This document shows positions 45,735 to 57,014 of a DNA stretch of 64,000 bases, in pieces; the first letter of the stretch is position 1, and the number at the start of each line of letters is the position of its first letter. The notes under the pieces were generated by a model that saw nothing but the letters and a program-made list of their open reading frames with translations, made no database searches and was not told the origin of the DNA. The translations under genes were made by a program, and so were the position numbers. Source of the stretch: Amorphophallus konjac (lineage: Eukaryota; Streptophyta; Magnoliopsida; Alismatales; Araceae); the NCBI GenBank assembly GCA_022559845.1, contig CM040126.1:123852886-123916885 (forward strand), in the 5' to 3' direction.

Positions 45735-45751
45735 TCCCACCGTGATCGCCA
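45735..45751 (-). other. T2 primer binding site (tRNA-Arg-like)
   Basis: Minus strand TGGCGATCACGGTGGGA, ten bases from the 5' LTR. From memory it pairs with the 3' end of a plant tRNA-Arg with about two mismatches, the primer reported for Ogre elements. The exact tRNA needs a database match. Confidence 0.6.
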
Positions 45752-45761
45752 AAAAATTATC

Positions 45762-47499
45762 TGTTGATTGATTTTGCTTCCTTCTTTTGTGGGTGTGATG
45801 AGATGATAAAGATGATAAGTAAAAATCAATGATCTCAATCAACCTATGGACATGTGAACCATGAACCTAGGCAATCAGAACAAGCTCTAGCATGGGCAAT
45901 GCTATCTCAATCGAACTAAGCTAAAGAAGGCAAAGAAAAACACACATCGGAGCGTGGAGCAAGGAATAAATAAAAACACACCACGTGGGTGGAACAAGCA
46001 ATAAAAATAAGAGTTATGAGAGAGAAATCAATGCCCAATACTAAAGAAAGAACGTGATTGCCACTAAGGTAATAAAACAAGTCAAAAACCTGATCAATAC
46101 CTTAGAAATAGGAGGATGATGCACACGCCCATGGGAGAGAGAAACCAGCGAAATCTGCAGATCTGCCTTGAACGTAACGGTCTAGACCCTGCGCGTCACA
46201 GAAGTGTGACGGTCGCCCGATGAATCGTTAGAGAAGCCTGACGCGTCTGCTCAAGACCGTCAGAGAACCTGCAGAAGCAACTTGTGAATTCTTTGAACTC
46301 CAAACCTTCCAGCCGGCCAGAAAGCTTGGGCCTCGTCTAATGAACTATGTAAACCTGCCAAAGAACGTGAAACACAAGAAACAATCCCAAATTAGCCCTT
46401 TAAACAATATAACATCAATTCTTAAAGGACTTACAATCATGCAAAAGGAAAGGGGAATACCGGGGAAGTGTTGGTTTTTTAACCCCTCTGGGCGTTTTAA
46501 AGCGTAGGAAGGATGTTTAGATGATGAAAACAGATGAAGAACGTGAGAGAAAGAAGTGGGACAATGCTGTGATGAGAAGAGGAAGGGAGGAACACAAGTG
46601 CAACTTATGAACTTTGAAACCCAAAACCGGAGTACTCCCTTGATTGTGATGCAGATGGATGTGGAAGCAGACTCCTCTTGGATGAAGATGGCTCCAGAAA
46701 GCGGCAGCACTTCGACGCAAACTCCAGATTTCTCCTCTTCAGGCCATGAAGTTAAGGGTGCTATTTGTAGGCCCTCAAAATCTCTGGTCGAGTAGAGGAT
46801 AATCCAGCAAGAAAAGAGGATGACTCTTAGCAAACTCTTGAAGATAATACTCCCAAGAGTCCATAGAATCAAACAGAAGGTTCTGAGGATCAGATTTGGA
46901 AGAGAAATCACAAGATCAAACTCTTATCTCGACCACGGAGTAGCAGAGAAAAGACCAGACCAGTAAGGACTCTCTATTGGATGTAACGGCTGCACGACAG
47001 ATCGCCACATGAATGTAACGCGCCAGGGAGAGACCGTCACACTAACCTTATCCCTAAAGAGATAAGATCAACGAGGAGAAGTTCTAAGCAGTTGGACTCT
47101 TGAATAAATGTAACGGCCATGGGTGGACGCGTTAGAGGGACGTAACGGCTGCACGACAGACCGTTAGAGTCAATGGACAGGCCAAAGGATAAGATTGAAA
47201 CAAAGGCCTCAAGCTGTAGGACTCCTCAAGATGTAACGGTCCAGGGCTAATGCGTTAGAAGGATGTAACGCCTCTGGTATGGACCGTTAGAGACAATAAG
47301 GATCAAAAAAATGATAAGAGCTTGCTAAGCTTCATCCAATGAAAGTGCCGAGGAACCCAAATTCAACCAAGAGGAGAAGACCCAAGAAATAAGCCTCCAA
47401 CTGATCAAGAGGGCTTAATGAAGAATGAACAACTTGGAGCATCATATAGAATGAACAAGGAGACAACCCAACTTATTGGTCATAAAATGGGTGTCAACA
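45762..47499 (-). repeat. T2 5' LTR (1.74 kb), TATA box mutated
   Basis: A near-identical copy of 24008-25747. The TATA box reads CTACAAATAG (46761-46770, minus) where the 3' LTR has CTATAAATAG. Dyads lie at 46175-46262 and 46984-47289. It is followed by TSD CCGAG. Confidence 0.93.
46175..47289. repeat. 24-bp palindromic dyads in T2 5' LTR (nine units)
   Basis: A trio at 46175-46262 and pairs starting near 46984, 47111 and 47234, mirroring the 3' LTR. One arm differs from the 3' LTR copy (GATCGCCA against GACCGCCA). Confidence 0.9.
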
Positions 47500-47504
47500 C
47501 CGAG

Positions 47505-48046
47505 CTGCTGAATGAAATCGGGTCGTAGCCCGTCCGTAAACTGATTTGCCTTCAATAGATCGGTACTGATTAGATGCGGTGCATAAGGTGCTAGCCTTGA
47601 GAATTGTAATTCATATTCTGCCACTGTCATCATTCCTTGTCGAAGAGAGGCGAACTCCATAGCCTTTCTTTCTTTCACATGCTCAGAGAAGTACTTAGCA
47701 CGGAACAAAGTGAGAAAACCATCCCACGTATGATGTGCATCGGCCGGAGGTGCCGGAATCGACTTCCACCATGTACGGGCATCTTTGTTGAGTTGGAAAG
47801 TTGAAAGACTCACCTTCTCTTGATCGGAGCATTGGATGACGTCAAATATACGGTTCATCTCGTCAATCCAGTTCTCTGCTTCGTCCGGATTAGAAGAACC
47901 ATAGAAATGCGAGGGTTTAAACTCCGGAAATTGTGATGTAAGTCACCAGCCCTTGCCCCTGTGCCTGCTTGGGCCATAGTTTGCAATGCCTGAGTAAGGC
48001 CGGCAACAGTTTGTTGCATGCCATTCTAATCTACGCGATGAGCCAT
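47505..48046 (-). pseudogene. G1 gag, N-terminal part
   Basis: ATG at 48044-48046 begins MAHRVD followed by TAG; a frameshift near 47940 leads into the main frame. Gag motifs: NWIDEMNRIFDVIQC, FQLNKDARTWWKS, FLTLFRAKYF, REGM-like SLRQGMMTVAEYELQF and GLRPDFIQQLG. It ends at the T2 insertion (TSD CCGAG 47500-47504) and continues at 24007. Chromovirus Gag capsid. Confidence 0.88.
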
Positions 48047-48279
48047 TTGTAAAATAAGGTACCTGAGAGAAATATAACAACATGTTATTTCTCGTGGAAT
48101 TGGAAGAAAATTAATCTTAAGCTAATTAACTATCTTATCCCGGGCTCTACCCAATTCTTACATGGGTATGAAAGATTTCTTCCTTAGTTCATAGGTAGGG
48201 GCCCTTAAACCTTGGACTTATCCTATGACATGATTCTTCTCCCTAAGTCCTGAGACTTAGGCTCTGATACCAACTTAAC
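48047..48279 (-). other. G1 5' leader with primer binding site
   Basis: TGGTATCAGAGC on the minus strand at 48261-48272, seven bases inside the 5' LTR, matches the initiator tRNA-Met primer site. No other feature is seen in this short leader. Confidence 0.88.
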
Positions 48280-49453
48280 TGTCACGTCCTGAGCCTTTAT
48301 TACAACGGAAGACTCGCTCGAGGAACGCGAACAGCTGGCATGGTAAGCCTCTTGCAAGCAAGAACGATCAGAGCGCAAGACATTCACACACATAAATGTA
48401 ATTTGCACCATATTTACTCAACTTCAACTTATTTAATTATTAATCAAGAATTCAAGTACAACCACTAATTCAACTTCCATCATACTAGACTCAAGAAATA
48501 AGAAAATTACATAGACTCAATCTAAACAATGTAGACTCCCTAAGTCTTCGCTCATTCGTCATTCACTCTCGGATCCGCTAGTTGAACATTCCGAATCCGA
48601 TCCCGACTCACTTCCATCTCCTGAAAAAGATTGGAAATAGGTAATGAGCACACTTGCCCAGTAGGTATCTTCGCATCAACATGATTAGCATTATTAAAGT
48701 AATTAACTTTTTAGCACTAGAAGAATAAGGTAAAATCATGCGAAATGCGATCAATCATGCGAATAACTAAAGTAACAAAGATGATAGAATGAGCAAGTAA
48801 GAACTAGCAAGAATGTCACAAGAACATGATATGGCCTTTCATGAACAAGAATGTAACGAGAATGTACTAGTAAGACCACGTAGTCATCATCCAAACATCT
48901 TTTGCTTGAGAGCAAGTATTTGGTGAATTTCTGTGGAATATCATGTAACAAGCAAGAAAGTCATGTACAAACATTTTTCACGATTCCTTGGATTTTCACT
49001 TATTTATAGAGAAAGTACTCCCAGTGAAATGCGATGCCAATAGCATCATACTCCATGGTTTATAATAGTATGTTTCCAGCAATCAGCCGAGGGGACTAGC
49101 ATAGAGCCCTTGAACACAATCAGTGCTCGATCGCATCTTCAAGTATAAATCAAGCTATTTCCACGTTTCAAGCAATAAAATATGGCCAAGAATGTATAAT
49201 TCTAATAAGTTCATGATAACAATAATTCAATTGAATGAATGCTTCAATGAAGAAATGCGAGGTCAAGAATGACTTAAAATAAGGTTATGCTCACGGAAAT
49301 AATTCGGTAGAATAACGGTACATTCTTTATTTCCCATTCATTATATTAAGTATCTTGAACAATATGTCGAGTCCTAGACCATCATAAATCCATCTAGGAA
49401 CCTTAGAACATCAACCCTTTGGTCAAACCTCTTGTTAACTGGACTTAACAAGG

Positions 49454-51231
49454 TGACGGTCAATAACTGGGCCGTTACGTTCACGTGACGGTCTAGTATT
49501 GTTCCGTTACAATGGGTTGAATCCAAAACCAATAAATTGGACTCAGTTTAAATGTGACGGTCGTTTATTGGGCCGTTAGATGAGCTTGACGGTCCAACAT
49601 TGATCCGTTACATCTCCAAAAACTAGAAACCATCGATAGTATTTTCTAATGATTGAGCTTTCATGGTACAACCAACTCGGCGTCTAGTGGGAATCCCAGG
49701 CTCGCAGAGAATTACGGAGGCCTTGAAACAAGATTTCCTAGTCCATTGGAAGGAATATCCAATAGAGAGGTCCTCATCTTCAAGAATATGTTCCTATAGT
49801 GCAAAGTGTGAACTCATGGCCATATACCAGAATATATGCCATGTACTTAAAGAAAATGACTCTATAGATAGAAAAGACCGTGAAACAATGTGAAACCATG
49901 ATAAAACTCCGTCAATACATCATTTACAATCATAATTTAAATACAAACTATAGAGTTTAGCCAATGAAATTAACACAACTTAAAATAACTCAAGATGCTT
50001 GTAATCATGCAATTCTTATCATGAAGCAATAAATAAACTCAAAGTCATGATATCAGGTCAAAACTTAGATAACTAGGCTTATTTATAAGTAGACTTGATT
50101 AATTTCCATTCCATCTCGGGTTGACAGAAAATAGTGTTCTGACGGTCTAACATGGACGCGTTACAGTCCGTGTGACGGTTTGTCGAGGGGCCGTTACAGT
50201 ATTGTAACGCTCCTACTATGGTGCGTCAGAGACAACAGAATAATTTAAACACAACAGAGAGTGTGACGGCTTATCGTAAGGCCGTTACAGTCATGTGACG
50301 GTCCTACCCTAATCCGTCAGAGCTTCTGCTGGGGGTAAAGATAAGGAACTATGTCCATGCAAGAAGAATCATAATAACTAACTAGTCTAGTCATGATAAA
50401 CGAAGTAAAGGCCAGATATATGCATAGGTCGCAGTGAATGATCAAGATGATATCTTTTATCTTTGGTTAGGCTAAAGGTATGCATGTATGCATGAACTTA
50501 CTAAAACATGAAATTCATAATCTATAATGCATGAAGTCAAGTTAAATCAGAGGGCTTTTATCCCTAACGAGATCTTTTTACTGTTCATGAGATGACCTAC
50601 CTCTTAACTGGGCTTTAAACTTCTAATTTGAGTCTTCAAGGGTCGCCCTAGTTCTTCTCTTCCTGTGATTTTTCAGCAACTTCACGTCGCTCTAACTCCT
50701 CAACCTCTTGACCTAAGGACGTGAAATTTTGAGGTTAAGAAGATGATACTCATATTTTAGTGCTTGATCTTCAGTGGTCCTTTGCTCTGAATCCTGGGTT
50801 GCTATGACAGAATCAGCAACTTTAGAAGCCCTTATCTCCTTGGTTACTTGATCTCCTAACATGAAATTTTCAGAGTTGTTAGACCTTAGTATTGGAAATA
50901 AAAAGTTCCAAAGAACTTACCCGAAATTCTATCTCCTTACCTTGATTCTTCACGAGCCAAAAGTAAGGGTCGCTCAGTTCAGAACTGGGTTCTATTTATA
51001 GGGATTTGGCTAGGGTTTGAGGATTAGATCGATTCTAGAGTCCTTAGTTGGCCAAAACCTGATCCCTAAGAGTTCCTAGTAACCTTAGATGTTCTCCTAA
51101 TTAGGTCCCTTGCAGATAGGATCCCAAAGTTCCCATCTTTTTGTAAGTTCTTCAACTTACGGAATCAGCAGGGTGTAACGGTCATGGACTAGTGCGTTAT
51201 ACCACTGTAGCGGTCGCCTGATAGACCGTTA
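49454..51231. repeat. 24-bp palindromic dyads in G1 5' LTR (eleven units)
   Basis: Clusters at 49454-49610 (two pairs), 50140-50319 (five units) and 51176-51231 (one pair), matching the 3' LTR. Several arms differ between the two LTRs by CGTTA to CGTCA (for example at 50319). Confidence 0.9.
50992..51000 (-). promoter_or_regulatory. G1 5' LTR TATA box
   Basis: TATAAATAG on the minus strand in an otherwise promoter-like context; conserved at 6759-6767 in the other LTR and at 62023-62031 in G3. Confidence 0.7.
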
Positions 51232-51780
51232 CATCAACGTGTGCAGAGTTTCAATTTAATAAAACATTTTTATTCATTTTATCTCTATAATTATCTATAA
51301 AATAGTATTTATCTTTAAAATTCATGAAATAGGCTAAATAACCTTCTAGAATATGGGCCAAACTTAATGGGCTTGGTCCGTAAACCTTTTGGTCTTAATT
51401 GAATAGGCTAGGCTAATTATTTAACACCATTGGGCCTTATAACCCATTTATTAGTTCAATTATCCATTTATTAATCTATTTAGCCCTTATAAATTTTTGA
51501 TAAATTCCAGAAAATTTCATAAATAATACAGAAATTATTTATATAAATTTTGGGGCACTACACGTTACATCCATCGGAGTGTTCTAGCAGAACTGCTCTT
51601 TCTCTGCTGCTCCGTGGTCGAACTAAGAGTTTGATCTGATGATTTCTCTTTCAAATATGATCCTCAGAATCTTCTGTTTGTTTCTATGGACTCTTGGGAG
51701 TATTATCTTCAAGAGTTTGCTAAGAAATGTTCTGCTTTCTAGCTGGATTATCCTCTACTCGACCCTAGAGTTTGAGGGTC

Positions 51781-51789
51781 TATAAATAG
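51781..51789 (+). promoter_or_regulatory. T1 LTR TATA box
   Basis: TATAAATAG, at the position equivalent to the TATA box of T2 LTRs in element orientation. Confidence 0.65.
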
Positions 51790-52294
51790 AACCCTTGACT
51801 TCATGGCCTGAAAAAGGAGATTTTTGGAGTTCGCGACGAAGTGCTGCCGCATCCTGGAGCTATAACCAACCAAGGAAGGCTGCATGCCACGTCCATCGTC
51901 GTCCTAAGTCCAGGGAGTATTAGCTTTAAGGGGCTAGTTCAGTCAAGTTCAGTTTATTTTGTTCTTCCACTTTCCATCATCCATGGCATGTTCCCTTTCC
52001 TTCTCCCACGTTCTTTCTCTTGCTGCATGCATCTAAATCCTCCTCCAATCTTTTAAACACCCCAGAGGGGTTAATAAAAACCAACCACCCTCGGTATTCT
52101 CCCTTTCCTTTTGCATGTTCTTCAATTCTTTTGATTTATAGCTACTACACTTTGCAAAGGCTAATCTATGTGTTTTTCTTTGTTATCTACATGCTTTTGC
52201 AGGTTTTCCAAGGTTAAGGCACGAGGCCCAAGCTTCCTCGCCGGCTGGGGAGTGTGGAGATTCAAAGATTCTCAATTCCTTTTCTGTAGATCTC

Positions 52295-52350
52295 TGACGG
52301 ATCAAGGAAGGCGCGTTACGCTTCTCTAGCGCATCTACGCTAGTCCGTTT
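52295..52350. repeat. 24-bp palindromic dyads, one pair, in T1 LTR right part
   Basis: 52295-52318 (TGACGGAT, GCGCGTTA) and 52327-52350 (TAGCGCAT, GTCCGTTT), with an 8-bp spacer. Confidence 0.8.
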
Positions 52351-52773
52351 CACAGGGTTGCAGATCACAGTTCCTGGTTTTCTCTCTCCTACGGGTGGGT
52401 GCTTCGTCCACCCATTCTAAGGTACATTCCAAGTCCTTGGCTTGTTATTTACCTTAGTGGCGATCACGTTCCTTCTTAGTTGGGCAATAGCTCTCTCTCT
52501 CTCTTCACATCTTTTCCTTAATTGCTTGTTCCACCCCTTGCGGTGTGTTTTATTTTATTCCTCTTGCTCCACGCTTAGCGTGTGTTTTTATTTCTTCTTT
52601 AGTTTAGTTCCTTGATTGAGATTGCTTGCCCAGGCTTAGAGGTCATGATGGTTGCATAGGTGTGTGTTGTGCATGCCTATTGGTAGATTGACTACATTTA
52701 TTCACATATCTGCATAATTGATCACCTCATCTTGCAATAAAAGAATCATCACCATCACAAATAATAATCAACA

Positions 52774-53178
52774 GTACCCAGTGAGGATGTTGAGCCCGTT
52801 CCCTCCTTTGAGAGAGGACCCACCCTTGAGAGAAAGCCACCAACCAGGAGAGACCAGCGTGAGCAGGTTGAGCGGATATTGGGTGAACATGTCACTACCA
52901 CCAGGAGCAAGGCATATGAGTGCTACCTTGTTAGGTGGAAGGGCCAGCCTCCATCGTCAGATTCGTGGGAGGCCCTACTACACCACTCTCCGAGCAGGGA
53001 GGACTCTTTCTTGACAGAGTCAAGTTCTCCACATCCCGAGAGTATGATGGGGACATCTCCCGCCACTTCATCTTTTCCAGGCCCCGATGATCGTCGATGG
53101 CGTATAGTCTTGATTCACCACTTTATTTTTAGTCATATGATGTATTTTTCATTTTCTTATGTGAGTCTTGTCATGTAA
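52774..53178 (+). pseudogene. G2: 3' end of a chromovirus pol with chromodomain
   Basis: The frame opens at the T1 junction (PSEDVEP) and has a chromodomain: QVERILGEHVTTTRSKAYE, then YLVRWKGQPPSSDSWE. It ends at TAA 53176-53178 after a short tail. The upstream part of this element is beyond the left edge, separated by T1. It differs from the G1 chromodomain, so G2 is another chromovirus family. Confidence 0.8.
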
Positions 53179-55260
53179 TTTCCCTTTTTATTGAGTCGTG
53201 TGCCTAGGTTAGCAAGTTATTTACCTATGTTTAGAGTAAAATGGGCCTCTAATCCATCAATTGGGCCCATTGAACCACCCTTGGACATGCTTGGTCTTTG
53301 GTGTACATGTCAAAAGTATTATGGTCATGTAGAATGTTGGGCTCCTATAAATAGGACCACAACCCCATTATGAAAATAAATGAAGAATTATCATTTGAAT
53401 TTTCAAAAATTGTGAGCCATAGGTGTGAAGCTTGAGAGCCTTGGGTGAGAAGCCCTCTCTCTCCCCACTCCTTCTCTCTCTAGGGGGCGAACCCCTCTCT
53501 CTCTCCTCTCCCCTCTCTCTCTAATTCGCAGCCCTCTCTCTCTTCCCCCCCTTGCCACCTCGACCCTCCACATCAGCCCAACCTTTCATCTTCCCCAAGT
53601 CATTCCATTCCCCCATCGCTCCCACCAAATCCCAAGCACCTCTTCCCATTCCAAGGCAACCTTTCCTCTTCCCCAAGCACCCCTCCACCTTCCCTATGCA
53701 AATTTGAATCTCCCTCCACCTGCTAGCTGCACCCTCAACCCCTCCCCTCCTCCCCTTTGCTTGGTTCGGCCAAGCCTCTCTTCCCCATTCTCCCTTAGCC
53801 ACCCCCAAGACCTCCACCTCCACCTCCCTCTCCAATCCTCCTTGGCTGCTAGCCCCTCACCACCATCGCCCCTCCCATACCCCTTGCACCAGACCCTCTC
53901 CAGCCCCATCTCCACCTTCCCCATATCCCCCCTCCCACTTCCTAACCCTTCCCCAACATCACCACCCCCATATCCAATAACCCACCACCAAAGAAACCTC
54001 CCCTTTCAACCATTTTCTACTAATCTGTGTGCAGCTGAAGGTCTGCTTCGTTCCAGCCTGTTGCAGCGCCGGCCATAGCTACATCCCGGAGCTCCTGGAG
54101 GCACACTCTATATTGCTGGAAATCCCTTCGAGTCAGCTTCGTAGGCGAGGTGATCCCGCCTCAATCCGAGTTCGGAGCTGTCCAGGAGGGTTGTTCCTAT
54201 CAGGCCGCGCGTCTGGCATCCGGGTGGAGATCAGAACCACAGTGCAGAACCTCCTGCGGCCACATCCCTATTCCTCTTGGTGCGCCATTTGACCGAGATG
54301 AGCTACTAGTAGTCCTTTGTCCAACGCAGCAAGCGGAGCATCGTTCAGAGTTCGGAGTTCCCCGTTCCATTATATCTTCCCCGGGTGCGTAGGTCAATCT
54401 AGTCAGGGCCTGAACCGACACCCCTCCACTCAATGGGTTCTATCTCTCTGCTCCGACCTGCTCTGGTGTTCTTTCTAGTTGCTGCTGGAAGAGGACCCTC
54501 CCACGGTCGTATCGATATAAGCTGCGTCACCTTCAAAGCTCGGAGCTACTCGTAGTAAGGACATCTTCCAATGTCTTTGATTCTGGAACAGACAGAAGCG
54601 GAACCAAGGAGTCCAGTTCAAGAGCCTTCTTCAGCCTCCGACGACCACGATAAATTCCCCAAAAATTCTGAAGCCTTCTTCGGCCAACCCAGGAAGTTTT
54701 GGTGATGGTCTTGCCTACTTCTAACTTTGGACGGAGTCGTGGCGGCTTCATCAGCAAACCCCTATCCTGCCAAATCTGAGTGGACAGAACTGCGGGCTCT
54801 CTTCTACTTCGGCATTCCCCACCCCGCCTGGCCAGCTTAAAGCCCCTCCCTGTGGGAGGTAGTGTTTGTTGTAATCCCACATCCCCCCACCCTTGTACAT
54901 CCCTCCTGAGTGAGGAGTAGTTCATGTAATCATTTAAATAGGAAGAAGCTTCATCGACGTAGTGTGCGGGGAAACCACACTTCCCCGCTCGCCCACGTCT
55001 CCGACCGGGGTCGGTTTCTTCAAACCGACCAGGTAATCTCTCAGCCCTTGCTCATATTTTAGTGCTTGTTCAATTAATATCCTTCAACGCTCCGCTGGAG
55101 TGTAAGAGAGTGTCCGGTCCTAAAAGGACCCTCGCTTTCGAGTGACCACCGTGGAGGGAGAGTGTGATCCGAGTCCCTTGTGGCACTCGGTCAGCCCATC
55201 ACTTTGGGCTTCCATATCTTTGAGGGGAACACATTCATAACCTATAGTCCCAACACCCAC
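53179..55260 (+). repeat. G2 3' LTR-like region, boundaries unresolved
   Basis: A TATA box, TATAAATAG, at 53346-53354 is followed by a strongly C/T-rich leader (about 53450-54000). Then comes unrecognised DNA, an inverted-repeat-like GACCGGGGTCGGTTT at about 55000, and a possible end at CCCAACA near 55253. Position after a chromodomain and before C2 sequence suggests the G2 3' LTR, but I could not match it to a partner. Small ORFs at 53704-54925 have no motif, and I call none. Confidence 0.5.
53346..53354 (+). promoter_or_regulatory. TATA box in G2 LTR-like region
   Basis: TATAAATAG preceded by GGGCTCC and followed by GACCACAACCCC, the layout of a plant LTR core promoter. Confidence 0.6.
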
Positions 55261-56706
55261 GACTCGGCATCATCGAGTCACCCTTGGGTTGAGCTTGCAC
55301 ATCGGTGAGCGACCATCTACGATAGTCTGTAATTTACGAATTGTGCTTGTGATGGATAAGTCCGCGGGTTCTTTGTCTAGTTGCTGCATTCTATAGGGTG
55401 TTTCACATTAGGTAAGATATGTCATGAAGTGCCTTTGTTAACTCTACTGCGATATGGAAGAAAAATCAAGGCAGAGCAATGGCATTGGTTTCACCGAGAA
55501 ACTGAGTTCCTTCACCAAAGAAGTGGAAAGGGCAACGTCATGAAGTGCCATGCTACCTCTATTCTGGCTAAGGCCGAATGGTGAGCTACACTGAGTAACT
55601 GGGATTGCTGACGTCTTATCAACGTGCACTCTCATGTCAAAAGGTGCTTGCTGCACTTGATTTCTCGTAAAAGGCTTAACAATTGGCTTCCATCAATGAT
55701 CTCTATAGAAAAATCTGAATCTGTGGTGCTCTTGGATAATATCAGTTTTGTGTAATTGTTTATCCTCAATACTTCCTGCAAAATCTCTCAAGGGGGCTAA
55801 TGGTCTCTTTTTGAATGATTAAGGTGAGAGGAGGTTAACCTTTTTTAAGTATTAATTTTGAATGCACATGCTTTCAAGTGTGTTTTATTAAAAAAACTCA
55901 GAATTCATCAGTATTAAACCAATCTGAATTTAAGGGCATTGTCACTAAAGTTCAATGATTGGATTTTCTGAAAAATTTGTAACTCTGTATTCGTGAACTT
56001 GGCTTCTGGTTGAGGAACCCTCATCCTTCCTTACCTCAGAACAAATTTCCAAGTCTCAACCCTTTGTAACCAGACTACGGTCTGCCGTTCTGGCATCTGC
56101 CATCAGAACAATTGGTCTCATGCTGCTCCCTGCTCAATAATTTCTGCCTTCTCATCAATTCGCATCATGCCTCCAATGCAATTGGTTCCTTTTTGTCATG
56201 TACTTAGGTAGTTTTCATTTTTCCACTTTTCCATGCATTGCATAGAAAATCTTAAAAATCTGAAACCCAGAAAAGCATTAAAAATTTGGAAAAACCTGAA
56301 AACCAAATCGCATCATCCTGCTATTTTCAAATCTACTTTTATGGGTGCAGCATTCTTCTCATGTCTATGTTGCCTTACTATAACTGCATGATCTTTTATC
56401 AGAGAAAGAATCGTTGTGAAGGTCTGTACATCCTGTGCTAATAATTTCCTACGATACTCCCTTTCCTCCTAACGGTGCCATATATTCTCTCTATTGTGTT
56501 ATTTTGATGTTGTCAAAGGGGGAGAGAATCATATGTGTCATTAACAAGGGTATGCATGAGGGGGAAAGTCTTGAATGCATACATGGGAGAGACTTATAAG
56601 GAGAGAGAACGTCTTCGTGTTTCAACTCTTGATTATAATTCTTTGCATCTTGACTTACAATGTACTCATAATGACTCATAGTTGTCATCATCAAAAAGGG
56701 GGAGAA
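55261..56706 (+). mobile_element. C2: SIRE-type copia element, 3' internal remnant
   Basis: Contains one copy of the GAGCAATGG / GAGAAACT block shared with C1 (about 55474-55545) and purine tracts AGGGGGAG near 56516 and 56557. A PPT, AAAAAGGGGGAGAA, lies immediately before the LTR. No coding domain is present; gag-pol must lie to the left, displaced by G2, T1 and G1. The exact left limit is uncertain. Confidence 0.65.
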
Positions 56707-57014
56707 TGTTGGATATATGATGTTTTGATGATGTCTGACCATGACTCATTGATAAGTCCCATTTGCGTTTGATGATGTCAACACTCTTGCATTTCAAGTC
56801 ATTGTAAGTAAAGTGTAAGAAGACAAGAATGGCACGCCAATCTAGGTAACTGGAGGCATAAAAATTAGGCAGATAATAACATAGTAGAATGCATGAAAAT
56901 TTAGGCAACATGCATGCACAAATATCAAAAAATGGTTGGTAGGCACAGAAACTAAGAAAGAGCTTGGCAAAAGAAAGAAAATATTTTTCTGCAGTTTGTA
57001 GTCTGGTGAGGACT

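Larger units (their letters stand above)
24008..47499 (-). mobile_element. T2: Tat/Ogre-like Ty3/gypsy giant element (23.5 kb) with antisense genes
   Basis: The LTRs 24008-25747 and 45762-47499 are flanked by CCGAG (24003-24007 and 47500-47504). The minus strand holds leader, gag, protease, G-patch, a spacer resembling the Ogre intron, RT, RNase H plus archaeal-type RNase H, and integrase. The plus strand near the 3' LTR carries a PMD gene and a PMD/DUF7745-like gene. The great length, the dual RNase H, the PBS fitting tRNA-Arg and the spacer between protease and RT all point to the Tat/Ogre lineage. By eye the LTRs differ at about 25 sites. C3 interrupts gag. Confidence 0.92.
3999..51562 (-). 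mobile_element. G1: Tekay/Del-like chromovirus (Ty3/gypsy) with nested C1 and T2
   Basis: The right end is the 5' LTR (48280-51562) and the left end the 3' LTR (3999-7329). CGTTA flanks both ends (3994-3998 and 51563-51567). Element-sense LTRs start TGTAGTGYCCC and end CGTGACA. The order on the minus strand is LTR, PBS, gag, two zinc knuckles, protease, RT, RNase H, integrase, chromodomain, PPT, LTR, which fits the Tekay/Del chromovirus lineage. Removing C1 and T2 leaves about 11.3 kb. All reading frames contain stops, so it is non-autonomous now. Confidence 0.92.
48280..51562 (-). repeat. G1 5' LTR (3.28 kb)
   Basis: A copy of 3999-7329, lacking about 50 bp near 50745. The TATA box TATAAATAG is intact on the minus strand at about 50992-51000. 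It contains the dyad clusters listed below and the 110-bp shared block at 49665-49773. It ends at 51562, followed by TSD CGTTA. Confidence 0.92.
51563..52773 (+). repeat. T1 3' LTR, right part
   Basis: Resumes the T1 LTR after G1 (the first five bases are the TSD) and ends AATCAACA. It matches the reverse complement of the T2 LTRs with clear divergence. TATA box TATAAATAG at 51781-51789. A dyad pair lies at 52295-52318 and 52327-52350 with an 8-bp spacer. ORFs inside are not supported. Confidence 0.88.

Noticed and set aside
53521..54078. Overlapping ORFs on both strands in the C/T-rich tract
   Set aside because: Low-complexity C/T-rich DNA yields P/L/S-rich or G/E/R-rich peptides; no domain.
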